Source: Bin80 sp026709335
GTDB taxonomy: Bacteria > Bacteroidota > Rhodothermia > Rhodothermales > Bin80
DNA: 64,000 nt
Reading direction: 5' to 3'
NCBI GenBank assembly: GCA_965200825.1
Contig: OZ241385.1
Span: 1,488,001-1,552,000, forward strand
The position numbers and the translations under genes were made by a program. Positions 18,074 through 27,457 of the stretch are shown here, piece by piece. Within the stretch, counting starts at the first letter, position 1; every line of letters begins with the position of its first letter. Below the pieces are notes generated by a model, which saw nothing but the letters and a program-made list of their open reading frames with translations, was not told where the DNA came from and searched no databases.

Positions 18074-20197
18074 TTACAACAATGGTGCAATCACAAGAGC
18101 AACGACTGCAATCAGCTTGATCAGAATATTCAGACTCGGGCCGGATGTATCCTTGAATGGATCTCCTACTGTATCTCCTACGACAGCTGCTTTGTGTGCC
18201 TCTGTACCTTTACCTAAAACAATTCCATTGATATCCATTCCTGCCTCAATACGCTTCTTCGCATTATCCCAAGCGCCCCCAGCGTTGGACTGAAATATTG
18301 CAAACAGAACCCCTGACACGGTAACACCGACTAACAAACCACCCAACATATCAATGCTGATGATACCAATGATCACCGGCAATAAAATTGCTAGCAAACC
18401 AGGGGCAACCATCTCCCGGATCGCGGCAGCCGTCGAAATATCTACGCACTTGGCGTACTCCGCAGTGGCCGTTCCTTCACGTAACCCGGGAATTTCATTG
18501 AATTGGCGCCCCACCTCCGTAATCATATCCGCCGATGCACGCCCAACTGCAGCCATTGCCATTGCGCTAAACACATAGGGAAGAGTCGCTCCAATCAGAA
18601 GGCCAGCCAAAATATTGGGCTGAGCTACGTTGATCGTTTCTAAACCTGTTTGCTGCATGAATGCGGCAAACAGTGCCAGCGCAGTCAGAGCTGCGGAACC
18701 GATTGCAAACCCCTTTCCAATTGCAGCAGTTGTGTTTCCGACAGCATCGAGCGTATCGGTCCTCTCTCGAACTTCCGGAGGCAGGTGAGTCATTTCAGCA
18801 ATCCCGCCTGCATTATCACTGATTGGCCCATAGGCATCAACCGCCAGTTGAATCCCCGTAACAGACAGCATTCCGACGGCAGCAATCGCAATCCCGTATA
18901 AACCTGCCGTGCTGAAAGCACCAATAATTGCCAACGCAAGCACTAATGCGGGAACCCCGGTAGAATACATCCCTGTACCCAACCCTGAAATAATGTTTGT
19001 CGCCGCACCGGTGATACTTTGTTTTGCAATCCGGTAGGTGGGCTGCGTGGTCGTTGCAGTAAAATATTCTGTCGCTAAGCCAATCAGAACTCCTGCTGAC
19101 AATCCAATCAACATGGCCCAAAATACTCCGAGTGAAGTATAGGCTCGCTCCCCTACTATACTGGTGGATGCTACCCATTCACTCGGTAGCATCCATGAGA
19201 TTACAAAATATGCGATTCCTGCCATGACGAAACTCGCACCAAATTCGCCAAGGTTCAACCCTCTTTGGGGGTTGCCGCCCTCTTTTACGCGCACGAAGAA
19301 TGATCCCAGCACGGAAACGATAATTCCGACCGCCCCAAGAGCTAATGGCAACAGCACGGCGCTCAGGCTCCCCAGTGCAGCACTGGATCCATCAAAGACG
19401 GCAAGAAATCCGGTTCCCAGTACCATGGCACCAATGATTGAGCCCACATAACTCTCAAAAAGATCGGCACCCATACCGGCAACATCCCCAACGTTATCCC
19501 CTACATTGTCGGCAATCGTGGCGGGATTACGCGGATCATCCTCCGGAATACCCTCATAGACTTTCCCAGCGAGGTCTGCGCCAACGTCTGCGGCCTTGGT
19601 GTAAATCCCGCCTCCGACACGCGCAAAAAGAGCAATCGAAGACGCACCAAGGGAAAACCCGGAAAGCACCTCTATAACCCGAATGGTCGACCAATCCGTC
19701 AACTGATCATAGGCCAGAAATAGACCTCCAAGTCCCAAAATTCCGAGTCCTACCACACATAAACCCATGACAAGCCCGCCGGAAAAGGCAATATCCAGAG
19801 CTGGAGCAAGACCGGTCCGAGCTGCGTTTGTGGTCCGCACATTCGCCTTCGTAGCTACCCGCATTCCAATAAATCCTGCAGCACCACTACAAAGCGCTCC
19901 GACGAAGAAAGAGACAGCAACCATCGGAGATTGCCCTGACTCCGAATCGCTCAGAAGACCGCTAAATACCAAAATCGCAGCCACGGAAGCCACAAAGATG
20001 GCAATCACACGATATTCGCGATTCAGGAACGCTTGTGCACCTCGAGCAATATAGCCCGCGATCTCAATCATTTGCTCCGTACCCGGATCCTGCTTGGAAA
20101 TCCAGCGCGCCCGAATCCAGGCAAATAAAAGTGCAATTGCGCCACAGGCGCATACTAAAAGAATCAGATTGACTTGCATATCTATCAGAAAATTCAA
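18074..20197 (-). CDS. hppA: Membrane-bound pyrophosphatase, K+-dependent type (H+ or Na+ pump)
   Basis: 707-residue, ~16-helix inner-membrane pump that couples pyrophosphate hydrolysis to ion export. The pyrophosphate-binding loop DVGADLAGKVYEG (Asp204-Gly216) and the Asp-rich DDPRNPATIADNVGDNVGD (220-238) are intact. At the site that decides potassium dependence, the motif is GNTTAAIGKG (487-496): Ala491 replaces the lysine of K+-independent enzymes, so this is predicted to need K+. Whether it moves H+ or Na+ is not settled by these motifs. Met7 (20179) is an alternative start. Confidence 0.95.
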   Translation of the reverse strand: MNFLIDMQVNLILLVCACGAIALLFAWIRARWISKQDPGTEQMIEIAGYIARGAQAFLNREYRVIAIFVASVAAILVFSGLLSDSESGQSPMVAVSFFVGALCSGAAGFIGMRVATKANVRTTNAARTGLAPALDIAFSGGLVMGLCVVGLGILGLGGLFLAYDQLTDWSTIRVIEVLSGFSLGASSIALFARVGGGIYTKAADVGADLAGKVYEGIPEDDPRNPATIADNVGDNVGDVAGMGADLFESYVGSIIGAMVLGTGFLAVFDGSSAALGSLSAVLLPLALGAVGIIVSVLGSFFVRVKEGGNPQRGLNLGEFGASFVMAGIAYFVISWMLPSEWVASTSIVGERAYTSLGVFWAMLIGLSAGVLIGLATEYFTATTTQPTYRIAKQSITGAATNIISGLGTGMYSTGVPALVLALAIIGAFSTAGLYGIAIAAVGMLSVTGIQLAVDAYGPISDNAGGIAEMTHLPPEVRERTDTLDAVGNTTAAIGKGFAIGSAALTALALFAAFMQQTGLETINVAQPNILAGLLIGATLPYVFSAMAMAAVGRASADMITEVGRQFNEIPGLREGTATAEYAKCVDISTAAAIREMVAPGLLAILLPVIIGIISIDMLGGLLVGVTVSGVLFAIFQSNAGGAWDNAKKRIEAGMDINGIVLGKGTEAHKAAVVGDTVGDPFKDTSGPSLNILIKLIAVVALVIAPLL

Positions 20198-20251
20198 ATG
20201 GATTCCGAGGAGTCGAGAGAACTCATCAATAATCCGGAATCCATGGCGATG

Positions 20252-20887
20252 TTAGTTGGTCTTAAACTCACTTGAAGCCGTCTCGGTACATGTTTCGAGC
20301 AACCGAGTACGCCGATTGAATCGGTTCATGGCCGGAACTATCCCTTCTACAATGAACGCCAGTGCTGCATCCCGAGCATGATCAAGTGTATCATTAACTA
20401 TAATTTGTTCTTTCTGAGCAAATGGAGACAGTACGTAATCTGACTGCGCTCCCCGCTCAAACTCCCCTCCAATGCCGATGCGTAACCTGGGAATGTCCTC
20501 GCATCTCAAAGCATCAATAATATTCTGCATTCCGTTATGTCCGCCAGCACTCCCATTCTGACGCAACCGTAATGCACCCAATGGTAAATGAATATCGTCT
20601 ACCACAACGAGGAACTCCTCCCCGCTAAGTTTCATTCGTCGCTGAAAACTGCGGGCCGATTCGCCACTTCGATTCATCCAGGTCAGAGGTTTAGCAATTA
20701 CAAAAGCTCGCCCCTGCCAACGGCCTTTACCCATAATCGAGTTGGTCCGAGAATTCGTTTTCAGGGTAATCCCACATCGCTCGGCAATCCTGTCAATCAC
20801 TTCATAACCGACATTGTGGCGTGTACCTTCATACGGCCGTCCGGGGTTGCCCAATCCAAGGATTAAGCGCTGTTTCTGTGCCATCAC
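20252..20887 (-). CDS. pth: Peptidyl-tRNA hydrolase
   Basis: 211 residues. It releases peptides from prematurely dropped peptidyl-tRNA. The family N-terminus LILGLGNPGRPYEGTRHNVGY carries Asn14 and the catalytic His24; further on are TWMNRSGESA and the VDDIHLPLGALRLRQNGSAGGHNGM segment. Two ATGs (codons 1 and 2) are possible. It follows rplY by 26 bp, and the order prs-rplY-pth is widely conserved in bacteria, so one operon is likely. Confidence 0.96.
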   Translation of the reverse strand: MMAQKQRLILGLGNPGRPYEGTRHNVGYEVIDRIAERCGITLKTNSRTNSIMGKGRWQGRAFVIAKPLTWMNRSGESARSFQRRMKLSGEEFLVVVDDIHLPLGALRLRQNGSAGGHNGMQNIIDALRCEDIPRLRIGIGGEFERGAQSDYVLSPFAQKEQIIVNDTLDHARDAALAFIVEGIVPAMNRFNRRTRLLETCTETASSEFKTN

Positions 20888-20913
20888 AGGACGAAACCGA
20901 TTGCCTAGGGCAC

Positions 20914-21528
20914 TTATTCCTCAACCTCACTTTCTTGAACATCACCTTCTCCTACATCCTCTGTACTATCATCAGTCTCCTCAACAATACGCGGACGTAC
21001 GACAGACATCAAAATTTGATCTTCCGGCGCGAGAAATTCCAGAGACTCTTTCTGAAGATCTCTCACAAAAATAGATTCACCAATCTCCACCTGGTGAACG
21101 TCGACGTCAATTTGAGTGGGAATATCTCGAGGAAAACAGGTGACCGTAAGTTCATTCAATACGTAACTCGGAATTCCACCCTTGGATTGCCCTACCGAAA
21201 CACCTACAAAATTAATCGGCACTGAAAGTGTCACTTTCTCACCAGCCTGGAGTACCTGAAAATCAACATGCATGGGACGGTCCGTAACCGGATGGAAGGC
21301 TATATCCTTTATGATGCATTCCCAATTATCATCTCCAATACCCACATTGACAATGTGGGTTCTGTTGGTGTAAATCAGAGGATGGAGGCTCCGCTCACTC
21401 GTTACAAAAGGATGTGGATTCACATGGCGTCCATAGAGAATGCACGGGACATTTCCATGCCTGCGTGCTTCCCGAGCAGATGCTTTGCCCGGTGTGCGCG
21501 CCTGTGCTGTAATTGAAATAACGTTCAT
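20914..21528 (-). CDS. rplY: 50S ribosomal protein L25 (general stress protein Ctc type)
   Basis: 204 residues: an N-terminal 5S-rRNA-binding L25 domain (~5-95; GNVPCILYGRHVNPHPF) followed by the C-terminal beta domain of the long TL5/Ctc form (~100-185) and an acidic tail (EETDDSTEDVGEGDVQES). It starts 9 bp after the prs stop and precedes pth. Confidence 0.95.
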   Translation of the reverse strand: MNVISITAQARTPGKASAREARRHGNVPCILYGRHVNPHPFVTSERSLHPLIYTNRTHIVNVGIGDDNWECIIKDIAFHPVTDRPMHVDFQVLQAGEKVTLSVPINFVGVSVGQSKGGIPSYVLNELTVTCFPRDIPTQIDVDVHQVEIGESIFVRDLQKESLEFLAPEDQILMSVVRPRIVEETDDSTEDVGEGDVQESEVEE

Positions 21529-21537
21529 AACTAAATC

Positions 21538-22494
21538 TTAGGGATTGAACAATGTTGAGACTGAATCATCCGTTGAGATCCGTCGAATTGCATCTGCAAA
21601 CATCTCTGCAACACTGACGACTTCTATGCGATCAGATTTCTGCCTGAGAGGAACACTGTCCGTAACAAGAAGCTTGCTCAAAACGGAAGACTCAATCCGA
21701 TCGTAGGCTTTTCCTGACAAAAGCGGATGTGTGCATGCAGCCATGATCTCATGGGCTCCGGCCTCTCTGAGAGCATTGGCAGCATTTGCCAAGGTTCCAG
21801 CTGTATCAATAATGTCGTCAATCAGAAGTACGTTCCGTCCTCTGACTTCGCCAATAATATTCATAATCTCTGCTTCATTCGGGTGGGGTCTGCGCTTGTC
21901 AATCACGGCAAGCTCTGCATCCAACTGATTGGCATAGGCCCTTGCCATCTTGATTGCCCCCACATCAGGAGCCACAACTACAAGGTTCGTTAAGCGGAAT
22001 TTTTTCAGGAAGTCCACGAATACTGCTGAGGCATACAAATGATCCACAGGAACGTCAAAAAATCCCTGAATTTGTGATGCATGCAAGTCCATCGTGAGCA
22101 GACGGTTGATCCCTGCGGTCTGCAGCAAATCTGCCATGAGCTTGGCGGCAATTGGAACTCGGGGCTGATCCTTTCGCTCCTGACGTGCATACCCAAAGTA
22201 TGGAACCACTGCATTGATCCTGGCGGCAGATGCACGTTTCGCCGCATCAATCAGTAGAAGCAACTCCATCCAGTTGTCTGCATTGGGATATGTACTCTGC
22301 ACAATAAAAAGATCTCTTCCCCGAATGGATTCCTGATATTTTGCGTATAATTCTCCATCTGAGAAAACAACACGATCCAATTTACCCAATGGCTGTCCAT
22401 AGGCTTGTGCAATCTGTTCGCCAAGAACCGGATTACTACTTCCCGTGAATATCCCAATGGGTAATTCCCGATATGACATAGTGCTATTCAGCAT
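21538..22494 (-). CDS. prs: Ribose-phosphate pyrophosphokinase
   Basis: 318 residues; makes PRPP from ribose 5-phosphate and ATP for nucleotide, His and Trp synthesis. Visible: the ATP loop YFGYARQERKD, the cation-binding LLTMDLHASQIQGFFD, and the PRPP loop VLLIDDIIDTAGTL. Met6 (MSYRELPIG, 22479) is an alternative start that fits the family N-terminus better. It is first in the prs-rplY-pth operon, directly downstream of tRNA-Gln on the same strand. Confidence 0.96.
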   Translation of the reverse strand: MLNSTMSYRELPIGIFTGSSNPVLGEQIAQAYGQPLGKLDRVVFSDGELYAKYQESIRGRDLFIVQSTYPNADNWMELLLLIDAAKRASAARINAVVPYFGYARQERKDQPRVPIAAKLMADLLQTAGINRLLTMDLHASQIQGFFDVPVDHLYASAVFVDFLKKFRLTNLVVVAPDVGAIKMARAYANQLDAELAVIDKRRPHPNEAEIMNIIGEVRGRNVLLIDDIIDTAGTLANAANALREAGAHEIMAACTHPLLSGKAYDRIESSVLSKLLVTDSVPLRQKSDRIEVVSVAEMFADAIRRISTDDSVSTLFNP

Positions 22495-22510
22495 ATTCTA
22501 TCCATCAATG

Positions 22511-22581
22511 TTGCCCGGGGAGGACTCGAACCTCCACCGACGGCTCCAAAGGCCGCTGTCCTGCCATTAGACGACCGGGCA
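22511..22581 (-). tRNA. tRNA-Gln (anticodon UUG)
   Basis: Folding the minus strand gives a full cloverleaf. The acceptor stem TGCCCGG pairs with CCGGGCA and the discriminator base is A. The D stem is GTCT/GGAC. The anticodon stem GCGGC/GCCGT closes the loop CTTTGGA with anticodon TTG, and the T arm is GGAGG-TTCGAGT-CCTCC. CCA is not encoded. It lies just upstream of prs. Confidence 0.93.
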
Positions 22582-22670
22582 ATGCACTGAATATGTTGAG
22601 TCAGGGATGATGTTAAAGGACCGTAAAGATAAAAACTATCTCGCATTTACTCGTACAAATTGAGCAAATT

Positions 22671-23438
22671 ATGATGAAATTCCCCATTATTGGCATTATT
22701 GGAGGCATGGGACCACAAGCAGGACTAGACTTAGCTTCCAAAGTGATTGCAGAAACTCAAGCAGTCACGGATCAGGATCACCTTCCAATGGCCCTTCTCT
22801 CCTATGGACATCTCATTGGAGATCGTAGTTCATACGTGTTTGGGGAATCGATACCAAATCCTGGAATTGCCATTGCTTCTGTAGCCCGTGACCTTGCCAA
22901 GATGGACATCAAAGTTGCGGGTATACCCTGCAATTCCGCTCATGCTCCACAAATCTTTAATGAGATGATACGATTGCTCGATGGTGTGAACATCCGTATT
23001 TTGCACCTCATTGAAGAAACGGTGAAATATCTGAAGAAATCTTTGCCCGATATTACCCAAATTGGTTGCATATCTACATTGAGCGTTCATCGGTTGGGGA
23101 TTTACCATTCTGCGCTCGAAAATGCTGGCTTGACACCTGTAATACCCTCAAACCAAGTTGCAGAACATCTTGTGCATCGAGCGATCTTTGATCCTGAGTT
23201 TGGCATCAAAGCCAAATCTGCCCCCGTTACAGCACAAGCGAAGCAAATGGTTCTCGATGCAGTATATCACTGCCGAGAGGAAGGAGCTGAAGCAGTCATC
23301 ATGGGATGCACGGAATTGCCCCTTGCAGTGCCCCGTGCAGGAAATATTCCATTGATTGACCCTGCTCGTGCGTTGGCACGAGCTTTAATCAGGGAAACCT
23401 CACCTGATAAACTTCGCCAACTTGATCAAATTCGTTAA
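22671..23438 (+). CDS. Aspartate/glutamate racemase family protein
   Basis: 255 residues of the cofactor-independent Asp/Glu racemase fold. The two catalytic cysteines are in IPCNSAHAP (first half) and MGCTELPLA (second half), and the N-terminal IIGGMGPQAG matches aspartate-racemase-type members. It interconverts the enantiomers of an acidic amino acid (Asp or Glu) or acts on a related acid; MurI and aspartate racemase cannot be fully separated, but the GGMGP start favours the aspartate type. Double ATG at the start. It is divergent from the tRNA-Gln/prs unit and 76 bp upstream of the sugar-nucleotide genes. Confidence 0.88.
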   Translation: MMKFPIIGIIGGMGPQAGLDLASKVIAETQAVTDQDHLPMALLSYGHLIGDRSSYVFGESIPNPGIAIASVARDLAKMDIKVAGIPCNSAHAPQIFNEMIRLLDGVNIRILHLIEETVKYLKKSLPDITQIGCISTLSVHRLGIYHSALENAGLTPVIPSNQVAEHLVHRAIFDPEFGIKAKSAPVTAQAKQMVLDAVYHCREEGAEAVIMGCTELPLAVPRAGNIPLIDPARALARALIRETSPDKLRQLDQIR

Positions 23439-23514
23439 TTGATGCGTATTTACGCCTTAACTTTGGGGTAAAGAATTATAGTATGAGCAGCTTTGAGTTA
23501 AACTGCCGCCGTTT

Positions 23515-24462
23515 ATGCTACGAACGTTGATTACCGGAGGAGCCGGTTTCCTGGGATCTCATCTATGTGACCGACTACTCAGTGATGGACACGAGGTTGT
23601 CTGTATGGACAACTTTCTGACGGGATCGCGTGATAATATTATGCATCTGAATGAGCATCCACGCTTCAGTTTTCTGGAGCATGACGTTACTGAATATATT
23701 TCGGTGGACGGACCGATTGATTATGTCCTTCACTTTGCTAGCCCTGCTTCGCCAATTGACTATCTTCGGCTACCAATTCAGACTCTCAAAGTTGGCGCTT
23801 TAGGAACACACAATGCTCTTGGACTGACTAAGGCCAAGAGTGCCTGTTTTCTTCTCGCCTCCACAAGCGAAGTTTACGGGGATCCGTTTGAACACCCACA
23901 AAAGGAAACATACTGGGGAAATGTGAATCCGGTTGGACTCCGTGGAGTCTATGATGAAGCCAAAAGGTTTGCTGAAGCCATGACGATGGCATATCATCGA
24001 TATCATGGAGTGCAGACTCGTATCGTACGCATCTTTAATACATATGGCCCCCGTATGCGACTCAATGACGGCAGAGCTCTGCCTACGTTCATGCGTCAGG
24101 CCCTTACGGGTACCCCTCTCACAGTTCATGGTACCGGCGAACAGACCCGTTCCTTTGCATATGTGGATGATACTGTAGAAGGAATTGTACGAGTACTCTA
24201 TAGTAAGATTACCTGCCCTGTTAATATCGGATGCTGCGAGGAAATTTCCATTATTGAATTTGCCAAAAAGATTATTGGTATGACCAATAGTCACAGTATA
24301 GTAACGCACGACCCGCTACCCGAAGATGACCCAAAAAGCCGTCAACCTGATATTTCCATGGCAAAAGAACTTTTGGACTGGGAGCCAAAAGTGGATAGAG
24401 AAGATGGCCTTCGACGCACGCTTGCGTACGTTCTTGACAAGATTGAGCATACAATTGTATAA
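23515..24462 (+). CDS. UDP-glucuronate decarboxylase (UDP-xylose synthase) type SDR
   Basis: 315-residue extended short-chain dehydrogenase. The NAD-binding GGAGFLGSHL (8-17), the substrate segment HFASPASPIDY, the STSEVYGDP motif and the catalytic Tyr-x3-Lys in GVYDEAKR match UDP-xylose synthases, which convert UDP-glucuronate to UDP-xylose. The close relative dTDP-glucose 4,6-dehydratase is less likely because of the ASPASP and GPRMRLNDGRA motifs. First gene of the rightward sugar-nucleotide block; 3 bp separate it from the next gene, so they are co-transcribed. Confidence 0.88.
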   Translation: MLRTLITGGAGFLGSHLCDRLLSDGHEVVCMDNFLTGSRDNIMHLNEHPRFSFLEHDVTEYISVDGPIDYVLHFASPASPIDYLRLPIQTLKVGALGTHNALGLTKAKSACFLLASTSEVYGDPFEHPQKETYWGNVNPVGLRGVYDEAKRFAEAMTMAYHRYHGVQTRIVRIFNTYGPRMRLNDGRALPTFMRQALTGTPLTVHGTGEQTRSFAYVDDTVEGIVRVLYSKITCPVNIGCCEEISIIEFAKKIIGMTNSHSIVTHDPLPEDDPKSRQPDISMAKELLDWEPKVDREDGLRRTLAYVLDKIEHTIV

Positions 24463-24465
24463 TCC

Positions 24466-25428
24466 ATGCACCTGCAAAATCCAGAATCATCTGTCTACGT
24501 AGCCGGACACAGAGGCTTGCTCGGACGAGCACTTGTGAATAGGTTACGTACAGACGGATATAATAACCTGTTACTTCGCACAAGCGAAGAATTGGATCTT
24601 CGATGTCAGAGTTCAGTCACCAACTTCTTTCAGGAGCAAAAACCGGAATTTGTCATTCTGGCTGCTGCGCGTGTTGGAGGTATTCTTGCAAATGACCAAT
24701 ACCCCGCTGATTTTCTGGGAGATAATCTTACCATCCAAAACAATGTCCTGCACGCTGCAAATACAGCCGGAGTACAGCGACTGATTTTTCTTGGTAGTAC
24801 TTGCATCTACCCCCGGAAAGCCCCGCAACCCATTAAAGAAACTTCGCTACTCAGTGGCCCACTCGAAGTAACCAACCAATGGTATGCAGTTGCAAAGATT
24901 GCGGGTGTTCTCCAATGCCAGGCTCTGCGGCGGCAACATGGATGCGATTATATGGCCCTGATGTCGACAAACCTCTATGGGCCGGGGGACAACTTTGACC
25001 TCTCCTCCAGCCATGTGCTCCCTGCACTCATGCGGAAGTTGCATGAGGCACATGTATCGGGAAACAATCAGATCTCTGTGTGGGGATCCGGAGATCCTCG
25101 GAGGGAATTTCTCTACAGTGAGGATATTGCAGATGCTTGTATGTTTGTACTACGGGCACCAGAAGTCGAACTCCAGAATGTCGCTCCCGATTCAATGCTG
25201 AACGTGGGCTATGGGGAGGATATTAGGATTCGAGATCTATGTACCCTCCTCCAAGAAGTGATGGGTACAAATTGTACCCTTCACTTTGATCAATCAAAAC
25301 CGGACGGGACACCCCGCAAACTCGTTGACACCTCTCGCATGAAAGTGCTTGGCTGGAAAGCTCCAACGTCCCTCCAGGAGGGAATTCGAAAAACTTATGC
25401 TTGGTATAAATCAAATATCGTGCAATAA
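24466..25428 (+). CDS. fcl: GDP-L-fucose synthase
   Basis: 320-residue SDR epimerase/reductase that makes GDP-L-fucose from GDP-4-keto-6-deoxymannose. Visible: AGHRGLLGRAL NADP loop, AAARVGGILAN, LGSTCIYP and the catalytic WYAVAKIAG (Tyr-x3-Lys), all typical of Fcl/WcaG. Its partner Gmd is at 26360, separated by an unusual ~930-bp gap containing only a small ORF. Confidence 0.93.
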   Translation: MHLQNPESSVYVAGHRGLLGRALVNRLRTDGYNNLLLRTSEELDLRCQSSVTNFFQEQKPEFVILAAARVGGILANDQYPADFLGDNLTIQNNVLHAANTAGVQRLIFLGSTCIYPRKAPQPIKETSLLSGPLEVTNQWYAVAKIAGVLQCQALRRQHGCDYMALMSTNLYGPGDNFDLSSSHVLPALMRKLHEAHVSGNNQISVWGSGDPRREFLYSEDIADACMFVLRAPEVELQNVAPDSMLNVGYGEDIRIRDLCTLLQEVMGTNCTLHFDQSKPDGTPRKLVDTSRMKVLGWKAPTSLQEGIRKTYAWYKSNIVQ

Positions 25429-26010
25429 TTCAGTGAATAGCTCCACTTGTATCAAAATAATTTTTGTATCTATGATGCTCTTCAAACTGGTGGAGCATAC
25501 TGCCTATACTCTATGTCAAAGCATGCGTCATCCTTCTGTACAACTAACCAACAAGTAAGCATAAAGTATGTCATCCCCGGAATCTGGAAAAGTAAAACAG
25601 AACTTCTCGCTTTACTTCAAAGCATTGATTTTCTCCGCGTAACCTAGTAACCCCAAAAGAGTTTAAGATTTGCTCATCGCAAAAACGGATACAATCTAAT
25701 TGCTTTGCCGTCTGATCTGATGGTTTAATGCTTTCATAGGATCAGCCGCGAATTCCACCCCCATAAGCCCAGAGTGACCTATCCTGTACTGCAATGCAAC
25801 AGAGTATTTTTTCAATACCAGTTAAGAGGACGGATTCTGGGTACCGAAATGATTACTTCACAAAATATATTGTAGCCGGTGCAATTTCCTCTATCTTGAT
25901 GGACAGTCTATCCTCCTGTACTATTGACGAAGACACAGAGAAATGCTCCAGGAAAGTTTTCTCTCAGACAGCATATCTGATAAATCAAAACCGAGATCTT
26001 ATACCCTCAC
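25429..26010. other. Intergenic stretch between fcl and the small coiled-coil gene
   Basis: 582 bp without a convincing gene. An open frame at 25794-26048 (84 codons) has no recognisable domain, irregular composition and overlaps the better ORF at 26011 in another frame; it could be the frameshifted front of that gene. No hairpin with a T run, no repeat and no RNA gene were recognised. Confidence 0.4.
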
Positions 26011-26295
26011 GTGAAGCATGCTCAGCTATTACCAAATCTTTGCTATAGAGTTAAAAAATCCGTTGAAGTATTCAATGATGCTGTGTTGGCACTAAAAGAT
26101 GTAACTGCTATGCTTCTGGAGACTGATTCAGCAGCCATACATGAAAAGCTTGAAATGATCCGAAAAGAAAATAAACACATCGAGGATGGACAAGAATCAA
26201 TTCGCAAAAGCATTGATGCTACTGCAGATCGGATTGTTACGAGTCTAAAACCACGAACCTTCTGGGAAGGTGTTTTTGGTAGACGAAAAGATTGA
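26011..26295 (+). CDS. Small helical (coiled-coil) protein of unknown function
   Basis: Up to 94 residues from a GTG at 26011 (an internal ATG at 26107 would give about 62). Not recognised. From residue ~18 on it is a charged heptad-like helix (KKSVEVFNDAVLALKDVTA, EKLEMIRKENKHIEDGQES), ending in a basic aromatic tail KPRTFWEGVFGRRKD that could touch the membrane or a partner. The upstream frame is open only to 25984 and a different frame is open from 25794, so a frameshifted longer gene is possible. It sits between fcl and gmd on the same strand, 64 bp before gmd. Confidence 0.45.
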   Translation: MKHAQLLPNLCYRVKKSVEVFNDAVLALKDVTAMLLETDSAAIHEKLEMIRKENKHIEDGQESIRKSIDATADRIVTSLKPRTFWEGVFGRRKD

Positions 26296-26359
26296 CTGAC
26301 CCTGGAAATTCATCATGCAAGCACAACTCTCAATTCAATGAGTTATTTAATCGATTCTT

Positions 26360-27436
26360 ATGGAAAATAAAACAGCTCTGATCACAGGCGTGACTGGCCA
26401 AGATGGCGCGTATCTTGCTGAATTCCTTCTAGAAAAGGGGTATACGGTTCACGGCATAAAACGTAGGGCTAGTCTCTTCAATACACAACGAATTGATCAT
26501 CTGTATATGAATTCGCTGGTCACCGAGGAGCGCTTCAAATTGCATTATGGAGACCTGACTGATTCGACAAACCTGATCCGTATCGTTGAAGAAGTGCAAC
26601 CCGACGAAATCTATAATCTCGGGGCACAAAGTCATGTTCAGGTCAGCTTCGATACCCCCGAATACACTGCTAATGTAGATGCAATTGGAGTCTTGCGACT
26701 CCTGGAGGCTGTCCGCATCTTGGATATGGTTGAAAAGGTTCGATTCTACCAGGCATCAACCAGTGAACTCTTTGGAAATGCTCCGGAATCTCCTCAATCC
26801 GAAAAAACGCCTTTTCGCCCGCGAAGCCCCTATGGTGTCGCCAAATTATACGCATACTGGATCACCGTAAACTATCGGGAAGCGTATGGCATGTATGCCT
26901 GTAATGGAGTTCTTTTCAACCACGAAAGCCCCCGGCGCGATGCAACATTTGTGACCCGTAAAATTACACGTGCTGCCGCGCGAATCAAACTCGGAATTGA
27001 TCAAAAACTGTACCTGGGAAATCTCGATGCAAAACGGGACTGGGGGCATGCTCGTGACTATGTGAAGGGAATTTGGATGATCCTCCAACAGAAAGAACCT
27101 CGTGACTATGTTTTGGCTACCGGAGAAACGACTTCTGTGAGAACTCTCTGCTCACTTGCATTCGCTGAAGCGGGAATTTCGCTGGAATGGGAAGGCAAGG
27201 GAATAAATGAACGTGGCCGTTGCAAAGAAACCGGTAAGATTCTCATTGAAGTTGACCCCCATTTTTATCGGCCGGCCGAAGTACACTATTTGCTCGGAGA
27301 TTATTCTTTGGCACAAAAGGAACTCGGATGGGAACCTACAACGACGTTTGCAGAATTGGTCAGTGAAATGGTGCAGTATGACTTGAAGCGGGAACAAGAA
27401 CTACTTACCCTTGCCGAATGCTCGGAAGAAAACTGA
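26360..27436 (+). CDS. gmd: GDP-mannose 4,6-dehydratase
   Basis: 358-residue SDR dehydratase: GDP-mannose to GDP-4-keto-6-deoxy-D-mannose, the step before Fcl. Visible: GVTGQDGAYLAEFLLEKGY, the RRASLFNTQRIDHLY signature, LGAQSHVQVSFDTPEYTAN, and the catalytic SPYGVAKLYAYW (Tyr-x3-Lys). With fcl it gives GDP-L-fucose for a surface polysaccharide. Confidence 0.95.
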   Translation: MENKTALITGVTGQDGAYLAEFLLEKGYTVHGIKRRASLFNTQRIDHLYMNSLVTEERFKLHYGDLTDSTNLIRIVEEVQPDEIYNLGAQSHVQVSFDTPEYTANVDAIGVLRLLEAVRILDMVEKVRFYQASTSELFGNAPESPQSEKTPFRPRSPYGVAKLYAYWITVNYREAYGMYACNGVLFNHESPRRDATFVTRKITRAAARIKLGIDQKLYLGNLDAKRDWGHARDYVKGIWMILQQKEPRDYVLATGETTSVRTLCSLAFAEAGISLEWEGKGINERGRCKETGKILIEVDPHFYRPAEVHYLLGDYSLAQKELGWEPTTTFAELVSEMVQYDLKREQELLTLAECSEEN

Positions 27437-27457
27437 CCCTTCATCCGTATTCTTTAC

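Noticed and set aside
23800..24309. 169-codon minus-strand frame
   Set aside because: Antisense to the UDP-glucuronate decarboxylase gene, whose motifs are complete.
25794..26048. 84-codon plus-strand frame between fcl and gmd
   Set aside because: No domain, no ribosome-binding site and overlap with the better small helical ORF; kept only as a possible frameshifted front of that gene.
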